Of a stretch of DNA of 11,598 nt, positions 6,056-11,598 are shown in pieces; position 1 is the stretch's first letter, and each line of letters starts with the position of its first letter. The position numbers and the translations under genes are program-made. A model generated the notes under the pieces. It searched no databases, was not told the DNA's origin, and saw nothing but the letters and a program-made list of their open reading frames with translations. Origin of the DNA: Pseudomonadota bacterium (lineage in GTDB: Bacteria > Pseudomonadota > Alphaproteobacteria > Sphingomonadales > Sphingomonadaceae); NCBI GenBank assembly GCA_023390675.1, contig JAEWCK010000147.1, positions 1 through 11,598 on the forward strand. The letters are read 5' to 3'.

Positions 6056-6424
6056 ATGATCCAGATGCAGTCCAATCTCGACGTCGCTGACAACAGCGGC
6101 GCGAAGCGGGTGCAGTGCATCAAGGTGCTGGGCGGCTCGAAGCGCCGCACGGCCGGTGTCGGCGACGTCATCGTCGTCAGCATCAAGGAAGCCGCGCCCC
6201 GCGGCCGCGTCAAGAAGGGCGACGTTCACCGCGCGGTGATCGTGCGCACCGCCAAGGACGTGCGCCGCGCAGACGGTTCGGTGATCCGCTTCGACGGCAA
6301 TGCCGCGGTGCTGGTCAACAAGAACGAGGAGCCGATCGGCACCCGTATCTTCGGGCCGGTCGTCCGCGAGCTCCGCTCGAAGGGCTTCATGAAGATCATT
6401 TCGCTCGCGCCGGAGGTGCTGTGA
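6056..6424 (+). CDS. rplN: 50S ribosomal protein L14
   Basis: L14 lies on the 50S interface, contacts 16S rRNA in bridges and is the binding site of the silencing factor RsfS. The product has 122 residues, the normal length. The start MIQMQSNLDVADNSGAKRV and CIKVLGGSKRR are canonical. Later family segments include RADGSVIRFDGNAAVLVN and the C-terminal GTRIFGPVVRELRSKGFMKI. AAGGA (6042–6046) sits 9 nt from the ATG. The 65-bp gap before it is the S10/spc junction, where E. coli has the spc promoter. Here I see only a 5-bp hairpin (CCGGG 6014–6018, CCCGG 6024–6028) and no clear promoter. The stop overlaps rplX by one base. Confidence 0.98.
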   Translation: MIQMQSNLDVADNSGAKRVQCIKVLGGSKRRTAGVGDVIVVSIKEAAPRGRVKKGDVHRAVIVRTAKDVRRADGSVIRFDGNAAVLVNKNEEPIGTRIFGPVVRELRSKGFMKIISLAPEVL

Positions 6425-6741
6425 TGGCTGCGGCCAGGATCAAGAAGGGCGACCAGGTCATCGTCCTGTCCGGCAAGGACAAGGGCCGGACCGGCGAGGT
6501 CGTCAAGTCGATGCCGAAGGACGGCAAGGTCGTCGTGTCGGGCGTCAACGTCGCCGTGCGCCACACCAAGCCGAGCCAGGGCGATCCCCAGGGCGGGCTG
6601 AAGCGCGCCGAAGCGCCGCTCCACGTCTCTAAGGTCGCGCACGTGACCAAGGACGGCAAGGCGACGCGCGTCCGTTTCGAAACCCGCGACGGCAAGAAGG
6701 TTCGCGTCGCCGTCAAGACCGGGGAGGTCATCAATGGCTGA
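6424..6741 (+). CDS. rplX: 50S ribosomal protein L24
   Basis: L24 starts 50S assembly by binding the 5' domain of 23S rRNA and sits near the tunnel exit. The product has 105 residues, like E. coli L24. The KOW motif is at about residues 6–33, reading IKKGDQVIVLSGKDKGRTGE. Later segments are NVAVRHTKPSQGDPQGGL and RVRFETRDGKKVRVA. The start at 6424 shares its A with the rplN stop (TGATG), with GGAGG 7 nt upstream. The frame is open farther upstream, but that is out-of-frame rplN. It overlaps rplE by 8 nt. Confidence 0.98.
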   Translation: MAAARIKKGDQVIVLSGKDKGRTGEVVKSMPKDGKVVVSGVNVAVRHTKPSQGDPQGGLKRAEAPLHVSKVAHVTKDGKATRVRFETRDGKKVRVAVKTGEVING

Positions 6742-7315
6742 CAAGTACGTGCCCCGCATGCAGGCCAAGTACGAAGCGGAGATCGCCAAGGCGATGACCG
6801 CCAAGTTCGGCTACAAGAACGTCATGGAAGTTCCGAAGATCGAGAAGATCGTTCTGAACATGGGCGTTGGCGAAGCGACGCAGGACAAGAAGAAGGTCGA
6901 GCAGGCGGCTTCCGAGATGGAGCTGATCGCCGGCCAGAAGCCCGTCATCACCAAGGCGAAGAAGTCGATCGCGCAGTTCAAGCTGCGCGAGGGCATGCCG
7001 ATCGGCGCGAAGGTCACTCTTCGCCGCGAGCGCATGTACGAGTTCCTCGACCGCTTCATCACCATCGCGCTCCCGCGCGTCCGCGACTTCCGGGGCCTCA
7101 ACCCCAAGTCGTTCGACGGCCGTGGCAACTATGCCTGCGGCATCAAGGAGCAGATCGTGTTCCCCGAGATCAACTATGACCGCATCGAGAAGGTGCGCGG
7201 CATGGACGTGATCGTGACCACCACCGCGAAGACCGACGAGGAGGCCCGCGAGCTTCTCCGTCTGTTCGGCTTCCCGTTCCCGCAGGCGGACGGTGAGCAG
7301 AAGCAAGCCGCGTAA
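6734..7315 (+). CDS. rplE: 50S ribosomal protein L5
   Basis: L5 binds 5S rRNA in the central protuberance and contacts the P-site tRNA and S13. The product has 193 residues, longer than E. coli L5 (179) because of both termini. The signature VPKIEKIVLNMGVGEA (about residues 33–48) is clear, as are KKSIAQFKLREGMPIGAKVT and the start of the C-terminal half, NYACGIKEQIVFPEINYD. The tail ADGEQKQAA is extra. GGGGAGG (6721–6727) lies 6 nt from the ATG, which sits inside the end of rplX. In E. coli S8 represses the spc operon at the start of rplE; I could not make out such a site here. Confidence 0.98.
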   Translation: MADKYVPRMQAKYEAEIAKAMTAKFGYKNVMEVPKIEKIVLNMGVGEATQDKKKVEQAASEMELIAGQKPVITKAKKSIAQFKLREGMPIGAKVTLRRERMYEFLDRFITIALPRVRDFRGLNPKSFDGRGNYACGIKEQIVFPEINYDRIEKVRGMDVIVTTTAKTDEEARELLRLFGFPFPQADGEQKQAA

Positions 7316-7335
7316 GAGGAAGAGAGCTTAAGTCC

Positions 7336-7641
7336 ATGGCGAAACTGAGTTCGATCAACAAGAACGAGCGTCGCAAGCAGCTGGTGAAGAAGTACGCCGG
7401 CAAATATGCGAAGCTGAAGGCGATCGCGAACGACGAGTCTCTCGACGAGACCGAGCGTTTGATGGCGCGGCTGAAGATGGCCGAGCTGCCGCGCAACGGC
7501 AACCCGACCCGCATCCGCAACCGCTGCGAGCTGACCGGCCGCCCGCGCGCCTATTACCGCAAGTTCCGTCTCGCCCGCGTCATGCTGCGCGATCTGGCCA
7601 ACAAGGGCCTGATCCCCGGCGTCACCAAGTCGAGCTGGTAA
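7336..7641 (+). CDS. rpsN: 30S ribosomal protein S14, zinc-independent type
   Basis: S14 is a late-binding 30S head protein near the A site. The product has 101 residues, the long form without zinc. Only one cysteine (Cys64) is present and no CxxC pairs, which marks the C-minus type. The C-terminal half NRCELTGRPRAYYRKFRLAR and the end PGVTKSSW match the family. The gap to rplE is 20 nt. The ribosome-binding site is modest: a purine run AGAGGAAGAGAG ending 9 nt before the ATG. Confidence 0.98.
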   Translation: MAKLSSINKNERRKQLVKKYAGKYAKLKAIANDESLDETERLMARLKMAELPRNGNPTRIRNRCELTGRPRAYYRKFRLARVMLRDLANKGLIPGVTKSSW

Positions 7642-7651
7642 GGACTGACAG

Positions 7652-8047
7652 ATGGCAGTGACCGATCCCCTGGGTGATATGCTCACCCGCATCCGCAACG
7701 GCCAGCGCGCGCGCAAGGACTCGGTCCTTACGCCGGCGTCGAAGCTGCGTGCGCGCGTTCTCGATGTGCTCCAGCGCGAAGGCTATATCCGTGGCTATTC
7801 GGAAGAGCAGATGGGCCCCGCGGCGGGCATCCGCATCGAGCTGAAATATTTCGAGGGCCAGCCGGCGATCAAGCACGTCGCGCGCATCTCGAAACCGGGC
7901 CGCCGCGTCTATTCGGGTTCGCAGGAGCTTCCCCGCGTGCGCAACGGCCTGGGCATCACGATCGTCTCGACGCCGCGCGGCGTTCTCTCGGACGCGGAAG
8001 CGCGCGAGCAGAATGTCGGTGGCGAAGTGCTGGCGGAGGTGTTCTGA
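7652..8047 (+). CDS. rpsH: 30S ribosomal protein S8
   Basis: S8 binds the central domain of 16S rRNA early in 30S assembly and in E. coli represses the spc operon. The product has 131 residues, the usual length. The start MAVTDPLGDMLTRIRNGQRA is canonical. The C-terminal RNA-binding part has NGLGITIVSTPRGVLSDAEAR (STPRG at about 106–110) and ends in NVGGEVLAEVF, the conserved C-terminus. AAGGA (7640–7644), overlapping the rpsN stop, lies 7 nt from the ATG. The stop overlaps rplF by one base in TGATG. Confidence 0.98.
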   Translation: MAVTDPLGDMLTRIRNGQRARKDSVLTPASKLRARVLDVLQREGYIRGYSEEQMGPAAGIRIELKYFEGQPAIKHVARISKPGRRVYSGSQELPRVRNGLGITIVSTPRGVLSDAEAREQNVGGEVLAEVF

Positions 8048-8580
8048 TGAGCCGCATCGGCAAGAAGCCGGTCACTGTCCCCGCGGGCGTGACGGCGAAT
8101 ATCGACGCCGGGGTGCTGAGCGTGAAGGGTCCCAAGGGCACCCTGTCGCTCCAGCTCGCCGACGAGATCACCTATGAGGTCCAGGATGGCGGCATCTCGG
8201 TGCAGCCGGCCAACGACACCAAGCGCGCCCGCGCCTTCTGGGGCATGCAGCGCACCCTGGTGCAGAACCTCGTCACCGGCGTGACCGAGGGCTTCTCGAA
8301 GAAGCTCCTGATCACCGGCGTCGGCTACCGCGCGAACGCGCAGGGCAAGAAGCTCAAGCTTCAGCTCGGCTATTCGCACGACGTCGACATCGACGTGCCG
8401 GAAGGCATCGAGATCAAGACCCCGGACAACACCACGGTGGAGATCTCGGGGATCGACAAGCAGAAGGTCGGCCAGATTGCGGCCGAGATTCGCCGCTGGC
8501 GCAAGCCCGAGCCCTACAAGGGCAAGGGCATCAAATACGACGGCGAGTTCATCTTCCGTAAGGAAGGGAAGAAGAAGTGA
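8047..8580 (+). CDS. rplF: 50S ribosomal protein L6
   Basis: L6 binds the sarcin–ricin region of 23S rRNA close to the factor-binding site. The product has 177 residues, identical in length to E. coli L6. It has the two repeated alpha/beta domains of the family. The start is MSRIGKKPVTVPAGV, the linker region has GYRANAQGKKLKLQLGYSHDV, and the C-terminal signature PEPYKGKGIKY is at 154–164. GGAGG (8035–8039) lies 7 nt from the ATG. The stop overlaps the rplR start by 4 nt (GTGA). Confidence 0.98.
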   Translation: MSRIGKKPVTVPAGVTANIDAGVLSVKGPKGTLSLQLADEITYEVQDGGISVQPANDTKRARAFWGMQRTLVQNLVTGVTEGFSKKLLITGVGYRANAQGKKLKLQLGYSHDVDIDVPEGIEIKTPDNTTVEISGIDKQKVGQIAAEIRRWRKPEPYKGKGIKYDGEFIFRKEGKKK

Positions 8581-8939
8581 TCAGCACCAAGGGTCTTTCG
8601 CTTTTCGACAAGCGTCGTCGCCGCAACCGCACTGCGCTTCGCGCGCGTGGCGGCGGCCGTCCGCGGCTTTCGATCCATCGCTCGGGCAAGCACATCTATG
8701 CCCAGGTGATCGACGATGCCGCCGGCAAGACGCTCGCCTCGGCCTCGACGCTCGACAAGGACGTCAAGGGCAAGACCGGCGCGACCATCGAAGCCGCGCA
8801 GGCAGTCGGCAAGCGCGTCGCCGAGGCCGCCAAGAAGGCGGGCGTGACGCAGGTCGTCTTCGATCGCGGCGGCTTCCTCTATCATGGCCGCGTCAAGGCG
8901 CTGGCCGACGCCGCTCGCGAGAGCGGACTGGAGTTCTAA
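8577..8939 (+). CDS. rplR: 50S ribosomal protein L18
   Basis: L18 binds 5S rRNA together with L5 in the central protuberance. The product has 120 residues, near the family norm (117 in E. coli). It starts at a GTG overlapping the rplF stop by 4 nt; the purine run AGGAAGGGAAGAA just upstream is the likely ribosome-binding site. The basic N-terminus DKRRRRNRTALR leads into RPRLSIHRSGKHIYAQVIDD (about 28–47), and the family end FDRGGFLYHGRVKALADAARE is intact. It ends GLEF, 2 nt before rpsE. Confidence 0.98.
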   Translation: MISTKGLSLFDKRRRRNRTALRARGGGRPRLSIHRSGKHIYAQVIDDAAGKTLASASTLDKDVKGKTGATIEAAQAVGKRVAEAAKKAGVTQVVFDRGGFLYHGRVKALADAARESGLEF

Positions 8940-8941
8940 GA

Positions 8942-9661
8942 ATGGCGGACGAAACCAACCAGGCGCCGACCGAAGGCGCGGGCTTCGAGGCGCAGGACGC
9001 CGGCGGCCAGGAGCAGCAGGGTCGCGGCCGTGGCCGTGGCCGTGGCGGCGAGCGCGGCCAAGGCCGTGGCGGCGACCGTGGCGGCCGTGGCCGTCGCGAC
9101 GATCGTCGTGGCCAGGGCGGCGATGACGGCGGCGAGGAGCTGATCGAGAAGCTGGTCCACATCAACCGCGTCTCGAAGACGGTGAAGGGCGGCAAGCGCT
9201 TCGGCTTCGCGGCTTTGGTCGTGGTGGGCGACGGCAAGGGCCGTGTCGGCTTCGGCCATGGCAAGGCGCGCGAGGTCCCCGAGGCGATCTCGAAGGCGAC
9301 CGCTTCGGCCAAGAAGACGATGGTCCGCATCCCGCTCAAGGAAGGCCGCACGCTGCATCACGACGGCAACGGCCATTTCGGCGCGGGTCGCGTGACGCTC
9401 CGCTCGGCCCCGGCCGGCACCGGCATCATCGCGGGTGGCCCGATGCGCGCCATCTTCGAGAGCCTGGGCGTCGCCGATGTCGTGACCAAGTCGGTCGGCA
9501 CGTCGAACCCCTACAACATGATCCGCGCCACCTTCGAAGCGCTCGGCGAGCAGACCTCGCCCAAGAGCGTTGCGCAGCGCCGCGGCAAGAAGATCGCCGA
9601 CCTGCTCGGCCGCGGCGGTTCGCAGACCGCCGAGGCGGATGCGGCCGCGATCGCGGAGTAA
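8942..9661 (+). CDS. rpsE: 30S ribosomal protein S5 with RG-rich N-terminal extension
   Basis: S5 lies at the mRNA entry site of the 30S subunit and affects decoding accuracy. The product has 239 residues, against 167 in E. coli. The core begins near residue 69 with EKLVHINRVSKTVKGGKRFG, then VVGDGKGRVGFGHGKAREVP and GTGIIAGGPMRAIFE. Ahead of it is an extension of about 56 residues, acidic first (MADETNQAPTEG) and then rich in Arg and Gly (residues 27–60). A short Ala/Glu-rich tail ends the protein. TGGAG (8929–8933), at the rplR end, lies 8 nt from the ATG at 8942, and no other start exists before the core, so the extension is probably translated. I recall similar S5 N-termini in sphingomonads. 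Confidence 0.97.
   Translation: MADETNQAPTEGAGFEAQDAGGQEQQGRGRGRGRGGERGQGRGGDRGGRGRRDDRRGQGGDDGGEELIEKLVHINRVSKTVKGGKRFGFAALVVVGDGKGRVGFGHGKAREVPEAISKATASAKKTMVRIPLKEGRTLHHDGNGHFGAGRVTLRSAPAGTGIIAGGPMRAIFESLGVADVVTKSVGTSNPYNMIRATFEALGEQTSPKSVAQRRGKKIADLLGRGGSQTAEADAAAIAE
9020..9121 (+). repeat. GGCCGT-type repeats coding the RG-rich part of S5
   Basis: Within rpsE, short units of GGCCGT and GGCGGC recur, with three GGCCGT copies in tandem at about 9026–9043. They code GRGRGRGRGG followed by looser RGG and GRG blocks (S5 residues 27–60). Such imperfect hexamer repeats can change copy number by slippage without breaking the frame. The DNA repeat is coding, not a separate element. Confidence 0.75.
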
Positions 9662-9667
9662 GCAAGC

Positions 9668-9847
9668 ATGGCGAAGATCAAGATCCAGCAGGTCGGCTCG
9701 CCGATCCGCCGCACCAAGGATCAGCGCGCGACGCTGATCGGCCTTGGCCTCAACAAGATGCACAAGGTCTCGGAGCTCGAGGACACCCCCGAGGTCCGCG
9801 GCATGATCCGCAAGCTGCCGCACATGGTGAAGGTGCTCGAGGGCTGA
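9668..9847 (+). CDS. rpmD: 50S ribosomal protein L30
   Basis: L30 is a small 50S protein with a ferredoxin-like fold. The product has 59 residues, like E. coli L30. The sequence MAKIKIQQVGSPIRRTKDQR, then LIGLGLNKMHKV and the end MIRKLPHMVKVLEG, is a clear family match. CGGAG (9654–9658), in the rpsE end, lies 9 nt from the ATG, and the gene starts 6 nt after rpsE. It is followed by a terminator-like structure instead of directly by rplO. Confidence 0.97.
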   Translation: MAKIKIQQVGSPIRRTKDQRATLIGLGLNKMHKVSELEDTPEVRGMIRKLPHMVKVLEG

Positions 9848-9854
9848 GGGCCCG

Positions 9855-9910
9855 CCTTTCTCCAGGTGACAGATAGGGGGAAGGGGGCTAAGCGGCCCCC
9901 TTCCTGTTTT
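9855..9910 (+). terminator. Terminator-like hairpin, possible attenuator, between rpmD and rplO
   Basis: GGAAGGGGGC (9879–9888) is a perfect 10-bp complement of GCCCCCTTCC (9895–9904), with a 6-nt loop and the tail TGTTTT (9905–9910). This has the form of a Rho-independent terminator. Upstream, CCTTTCTCC (9855–9863) can pair in full, with two G·U pairs, to GGGGGAAGG (9876–9884). That uses up half of the terminator's left arm, so the two folds exclude each other. Only 35 nt remain between the T-run and the rplO ATG, too few for an ordinary promoter, so rplO must rely on read-through or regulated antitermination. Confidence 0.7.
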
Positions 9911-9945
9911 CCAAAGCGCGACAAAAGCGAAAGCGAGTGCACGAC

Positions 9946-10473
9946 ATGAAACTGAACGACATCCGCGACAATGCGGGCGCCCGCCCCTCCAGGATCCGCG
10001 TCGGACGCGGCATCGGCTCGGGCAAGGGCAAGACCGGCGGCCGCGGCCAGAAGGGTCAGAAGAGCCGCGAGGGCGTCTCGATCAACGGATTCGAGGGCGG
10101 CCAGATGCCGCTCCATATGCGCATCCCGAAGCGTGGCTTCAACAACATCTTCGCCAAGGACTATGCCGAGGTGAATCTCGGCGCGATCCAGAAGGCGATC
10201 GACAGCGGCAAGCTGACCGCCACCGACGTAACCCAGGCCGAGCTCAACGCGGCGGGCCTGACCCGCGGCGGCAAGGACGGCGTCCGTCTGCTCGGCAAGG
10301 GCGAGCTCAAGGCCAAGCTCAACTTCACCGTCGCCGGCGCGTCGAAGAGCGCGCGCGAGGCGGTCGAGAAGGCCGGCGGCAGCATCACGATCCCCGAGAT
10401 CGTGCCCGCCGCGGAGAAGGCCAAGGCCAAGCACCGCACCGCGCAGGCCGCCAGGAAGGCCGCCAAGGCCTAA
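9946..10473 (+). CDS. rplO: 50S ribosomal protein L15
   Basis: L15 is a late 50S assembly protein that wraps 23S rRNA. The product has 175 residues, longer than E. coli L15 (144). The start at ATG 9946 (MKLNDIRDNAGARPSR) is preferred over the GTG at 9937, which would only add MHD. The Gly-rich N-terminus GRGIGSGKGKTGGRGQKGQK and then FEGGQMPLHMRIPKRGF are the family signature. The extra length is an Ala/Lys-rich basic tail. The ribosome-binding site is weak (GCGAG at 9933–9937). The gene has a terminator-like hairpin on each side, so it looks like a separately gated unit of the spc operon. Confidence 0.97.
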   Translation: MKLNDIRDNAGARPSRIRVGRGIGSGKGKTGGRGQKGQKSREGVSINGFEGGQMPLHMRIPKRGFNNIFAKDYAEVNLGAIQKAIDSGKLTATDVTQAELNAAGLTRGGKDGVRLLGKGELKAKLNFTVAGASKSAREAVEKAGGSITIPEIVPAAEKAKAKHRTAQAARKAAKA

Positions 10474-10483
10474 TCAACAGGTT

Positions 10484-10516
10484 TGTCCCCGCAGGGCTGA
10501 CAAGTCCGCGGGGACA
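10484..10516 (+). other. Hairpin after rplO
   Basis: TGTCCCCGC (10484–10492) is a perfect complement of GCGGGGACA (10508–10516), with a 15-nt loop, starting 10 nt after the rplO stop. No T-run follows. Its CCCCGC could instead pair with GCGGGG at 10530–10535 inside the left arm of the next hairpin, so the two structures may compete. It may be a 3'-end stabiliser or part of a control element. Confidence 0.55.
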
Positions 10517-10524
10517 CCTATATG

Positions 10525-10561
10525 AGGCGGCGGGGGCTGGAACACGGTCCCGCCGCCTTTT
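10525..10561 (+). terminator. Terminator-like hairpin between rplO and secY
   Basis: AGGCGGCGGG (10525–10534) pairs perfectly with CCCGCCGCCT (10549–10558) around a 14-nt loop, and the T-run is TTTT (10558–10561). The stem is strong and the T-run short, so termination may be partial. The secY ATG is 23 nt downstream, leaving no room for a normal promoter in between. This suggests attenuation or read-through. Confidence 0.7.
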
Positions 10562-10584
10562 GACTATCGGGACACGAAAACACG

Positions 10585-11598
10585 ATGGCTAGCGCAGCCG
10601 ATCAACTCGCCTCCAGCATCAGCCTTGCGAAATTCTCGCAGGCGACGGACCTCAAGAAGCGCCTCTGGTTCACCCTCGGCGCGCTGATCGTCTTCCGCAT
10701 GCTGAGCTATGTGCCGCTGCCCGGCGTCGATCCCACCCAGCTCAACCTGCTCGCGCAGCAGACGCAGGGCGGCGTGCTCGACTTCTTCAACAATTTCACC
10801 GGCGGCGCGCTGCAGCGCATGTCGGTCGTGGCGCTGGGCGTGATGCCCTACATCACCGCCTCGATCGTGATCCAGCTCGCGACTTCGCTCTCCCCGACGC
10901 TCAACGCGATCAAGAAGGAAGGCGAAAGCGGTCGCAAGCGGCTCAACCAGTATACGCGCTACGGCACCGTCGGCCTGACGGCCGTGCAGGGCTATTTCAT
11001 CGCGGTCGGGCTCGAGAGCTTCGGCGCGCGCGAAGGGCTCCAAGCGGTCATCGAGCCGGGGCTGCTCTTCCGCATCGGCGCTGTCATTTCGCTGATCGGC
11101 GGCACGCTGTTCCTGATGTGGATCGGCGAGCAGATCACCAGCCGCGGCATCGGCAACGGCATCTCGCTAATCATCATGGCGGGCATCGTCGCGCGCCTGC
11201 CGACCACGCTCGTCCAGCTGTTCGAGAGCGGCCGCACCGGCACGATCGATCCGCTGCGCCTGATCCTGATCGTCGTCGGCGTCGCGGTCCTCATCCTGTT
11301 CATCTGCTTCATGGAGCGCGCGCAGCGCCGCATCCTGATCCAGTATCCCAAGCGCCAGACTGCGCGCGGGGTGCAGGCCGAGCGCAGCCACTTGCCGCTG
11401 AAACTCAACACTGCCGGCGTGATCCCGCCGATCTTCGCCTCCTCGCTGCTGCTGCTGCCGCTGACGATCACCCAGTTCGCCGGCACCGCCGTTTCGGGCG
11501 AGAGCTGGTGGGGTGACACGATCATCAGCCTCAACCAGTATCTGCAGCACGGCAGCCCGCTGTACATGTTGCTCTACGGCGCCGGCATCATCTTCTTC
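10585..11598 (+). CDS. secY: Protein translocase subunit SecY (3' truncated by window edge)
   Basis: SecY forms the channel of the SecYEG translocon in the inner membrane. The frame stays open to the window edge, giving 338 codons of a family usually near 440, i.e. about transmembrane segments 1–7 of 10. TM1 is at about residues 28–47 (LWFTLGALIVFRMLSYVPLPG). The plug and TM2 region has MSVVALGVMPYITASIVIQL, the first SecY signature. The second, TSRGIGNGISLIIMAGI, is at about 185–201. The cytoplasmic loop with RAQRRILIQYPKR (about 245–257) is the ribosome/SecA contact. The start MASAADQLASSISLAKFSQA is as expected. The ribosome-binding site is weak (GGGA at 10569–10572, 12 nt away). secY is the usual late gene of the spc operon. 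Confidence 0.97.
   Translation, partial: MASAADQLASSISLAKFSQATDLKKRLWFTLGALIVFRMLSYVPLPGVDPTQLNLLAQQTQGGVLDFFNNFTGGALQRMSVVALGVMPYITASIVIQLATSLSPTLNAIKKEGESGRKRLNQYTRYGTVGLTAVQGYFIAVGLESFGAREGLQAVIEPGLLFRIGAVISLIGGTLFLMWIGEQITSRGIGNGISLIIMAGIVARLPTTLVQLFESGRTGTIDPLRLILIVVGVAVLILFICFMERAQRRILIQYPKRQTARGVQAERSHLPLKLNTAGVIPPIFASSLLLLPLTITQFAGTAVSGESWWGDTIISLNQYLQHGSPLYMLLYGAGIIFF

Noticed and set aside
6700..6770. E. coli-like S8 repressor site at the rplE start
   Set aside because: I could not find the paired bulged helix expected for an S8 site. Such sites are described mainly in gammaproteobacteria.
8477..8941. In-frame upstream extension of rpsE into rplF and rplR
   Set aside because: The sequence is out-of-frame L6/L18 coding DNA. 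The ATG at 8942 has a proper Shine–Dalgarno and gives the expected MADE-type start.
9937..9945. GTG start three codons upstream for rplO
   Set aside because: It would add only MHD before the canonical MKLNDI start of L15. The GTG also overlaps the only weak Shine–Dalgarno candidate.

Overview
This window is a stretch of the S10–spc ribosomal-protein supercluster from an alphaproteobacterium, most likely a sphingomonad (Sphingomonadaceae). The support is the very high G+C, the gene order, the alphaproteobacterial style of EF-Tu, L15 and SecY, and the Arg/Gly-rich N-terminus of S5, which I recall from sphingomonads. The genus cannot be fixed from the sequence. All real genes are on the + strand.

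Layout. 1–307 is the 3' end of tuf (EF-Tu), followed by a strong intrinsic terminator (321–364). A short leader (365–458) precedes rpsJ (S10). A 364-bp non-coding gap (771–1134) then separates rpsJ from rplC. The gap is a chain of hairpins: two after rpsJ, a REP-like inverted pair at 866–948, and a structured 5' leader directly in front of rplC. From rplC to rpsC (L3, L4, L23, L2, S19, L22, S3) the genes are packed with overlapping stop and start codons. L16, L29 and S17 follow with short gaps. A 65-bp gap marks the S10/spc boundary, and the spc part runs L14, L24, L5, S14, S8, L6, L18, S5, L30. rplO (L15) stands alone, with a terminator-like hairpin before it and another after it. secY follows and runs off the right edge after 338 codons.

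How the genes work together. All are core translation or secretion functions: structural proteins of both ribosomal subunits, the tRNA-delivery factor EF-Tu, and the SecYEG channel that docks on ribosomes. Co-transcription and translational coupling would keep their amounts balanced. The gaps with predicted RNA structure are the likely control points.

What stands out. I found no mobile element, defence system, RNA gene or CRISPR array. The parts worth a second look are the non-coding ones: the rpsJ–rplC gap, a possible attenuator between rpmD and rplO, and the paired hairpins with a tiny ORF between rplO and secY. Two protein features also stand out: the RGG-like extension of S5 and a roughly 10-residue insertion in L2. 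All RNA-structure statements come from pairing by eye, without energy calculation.
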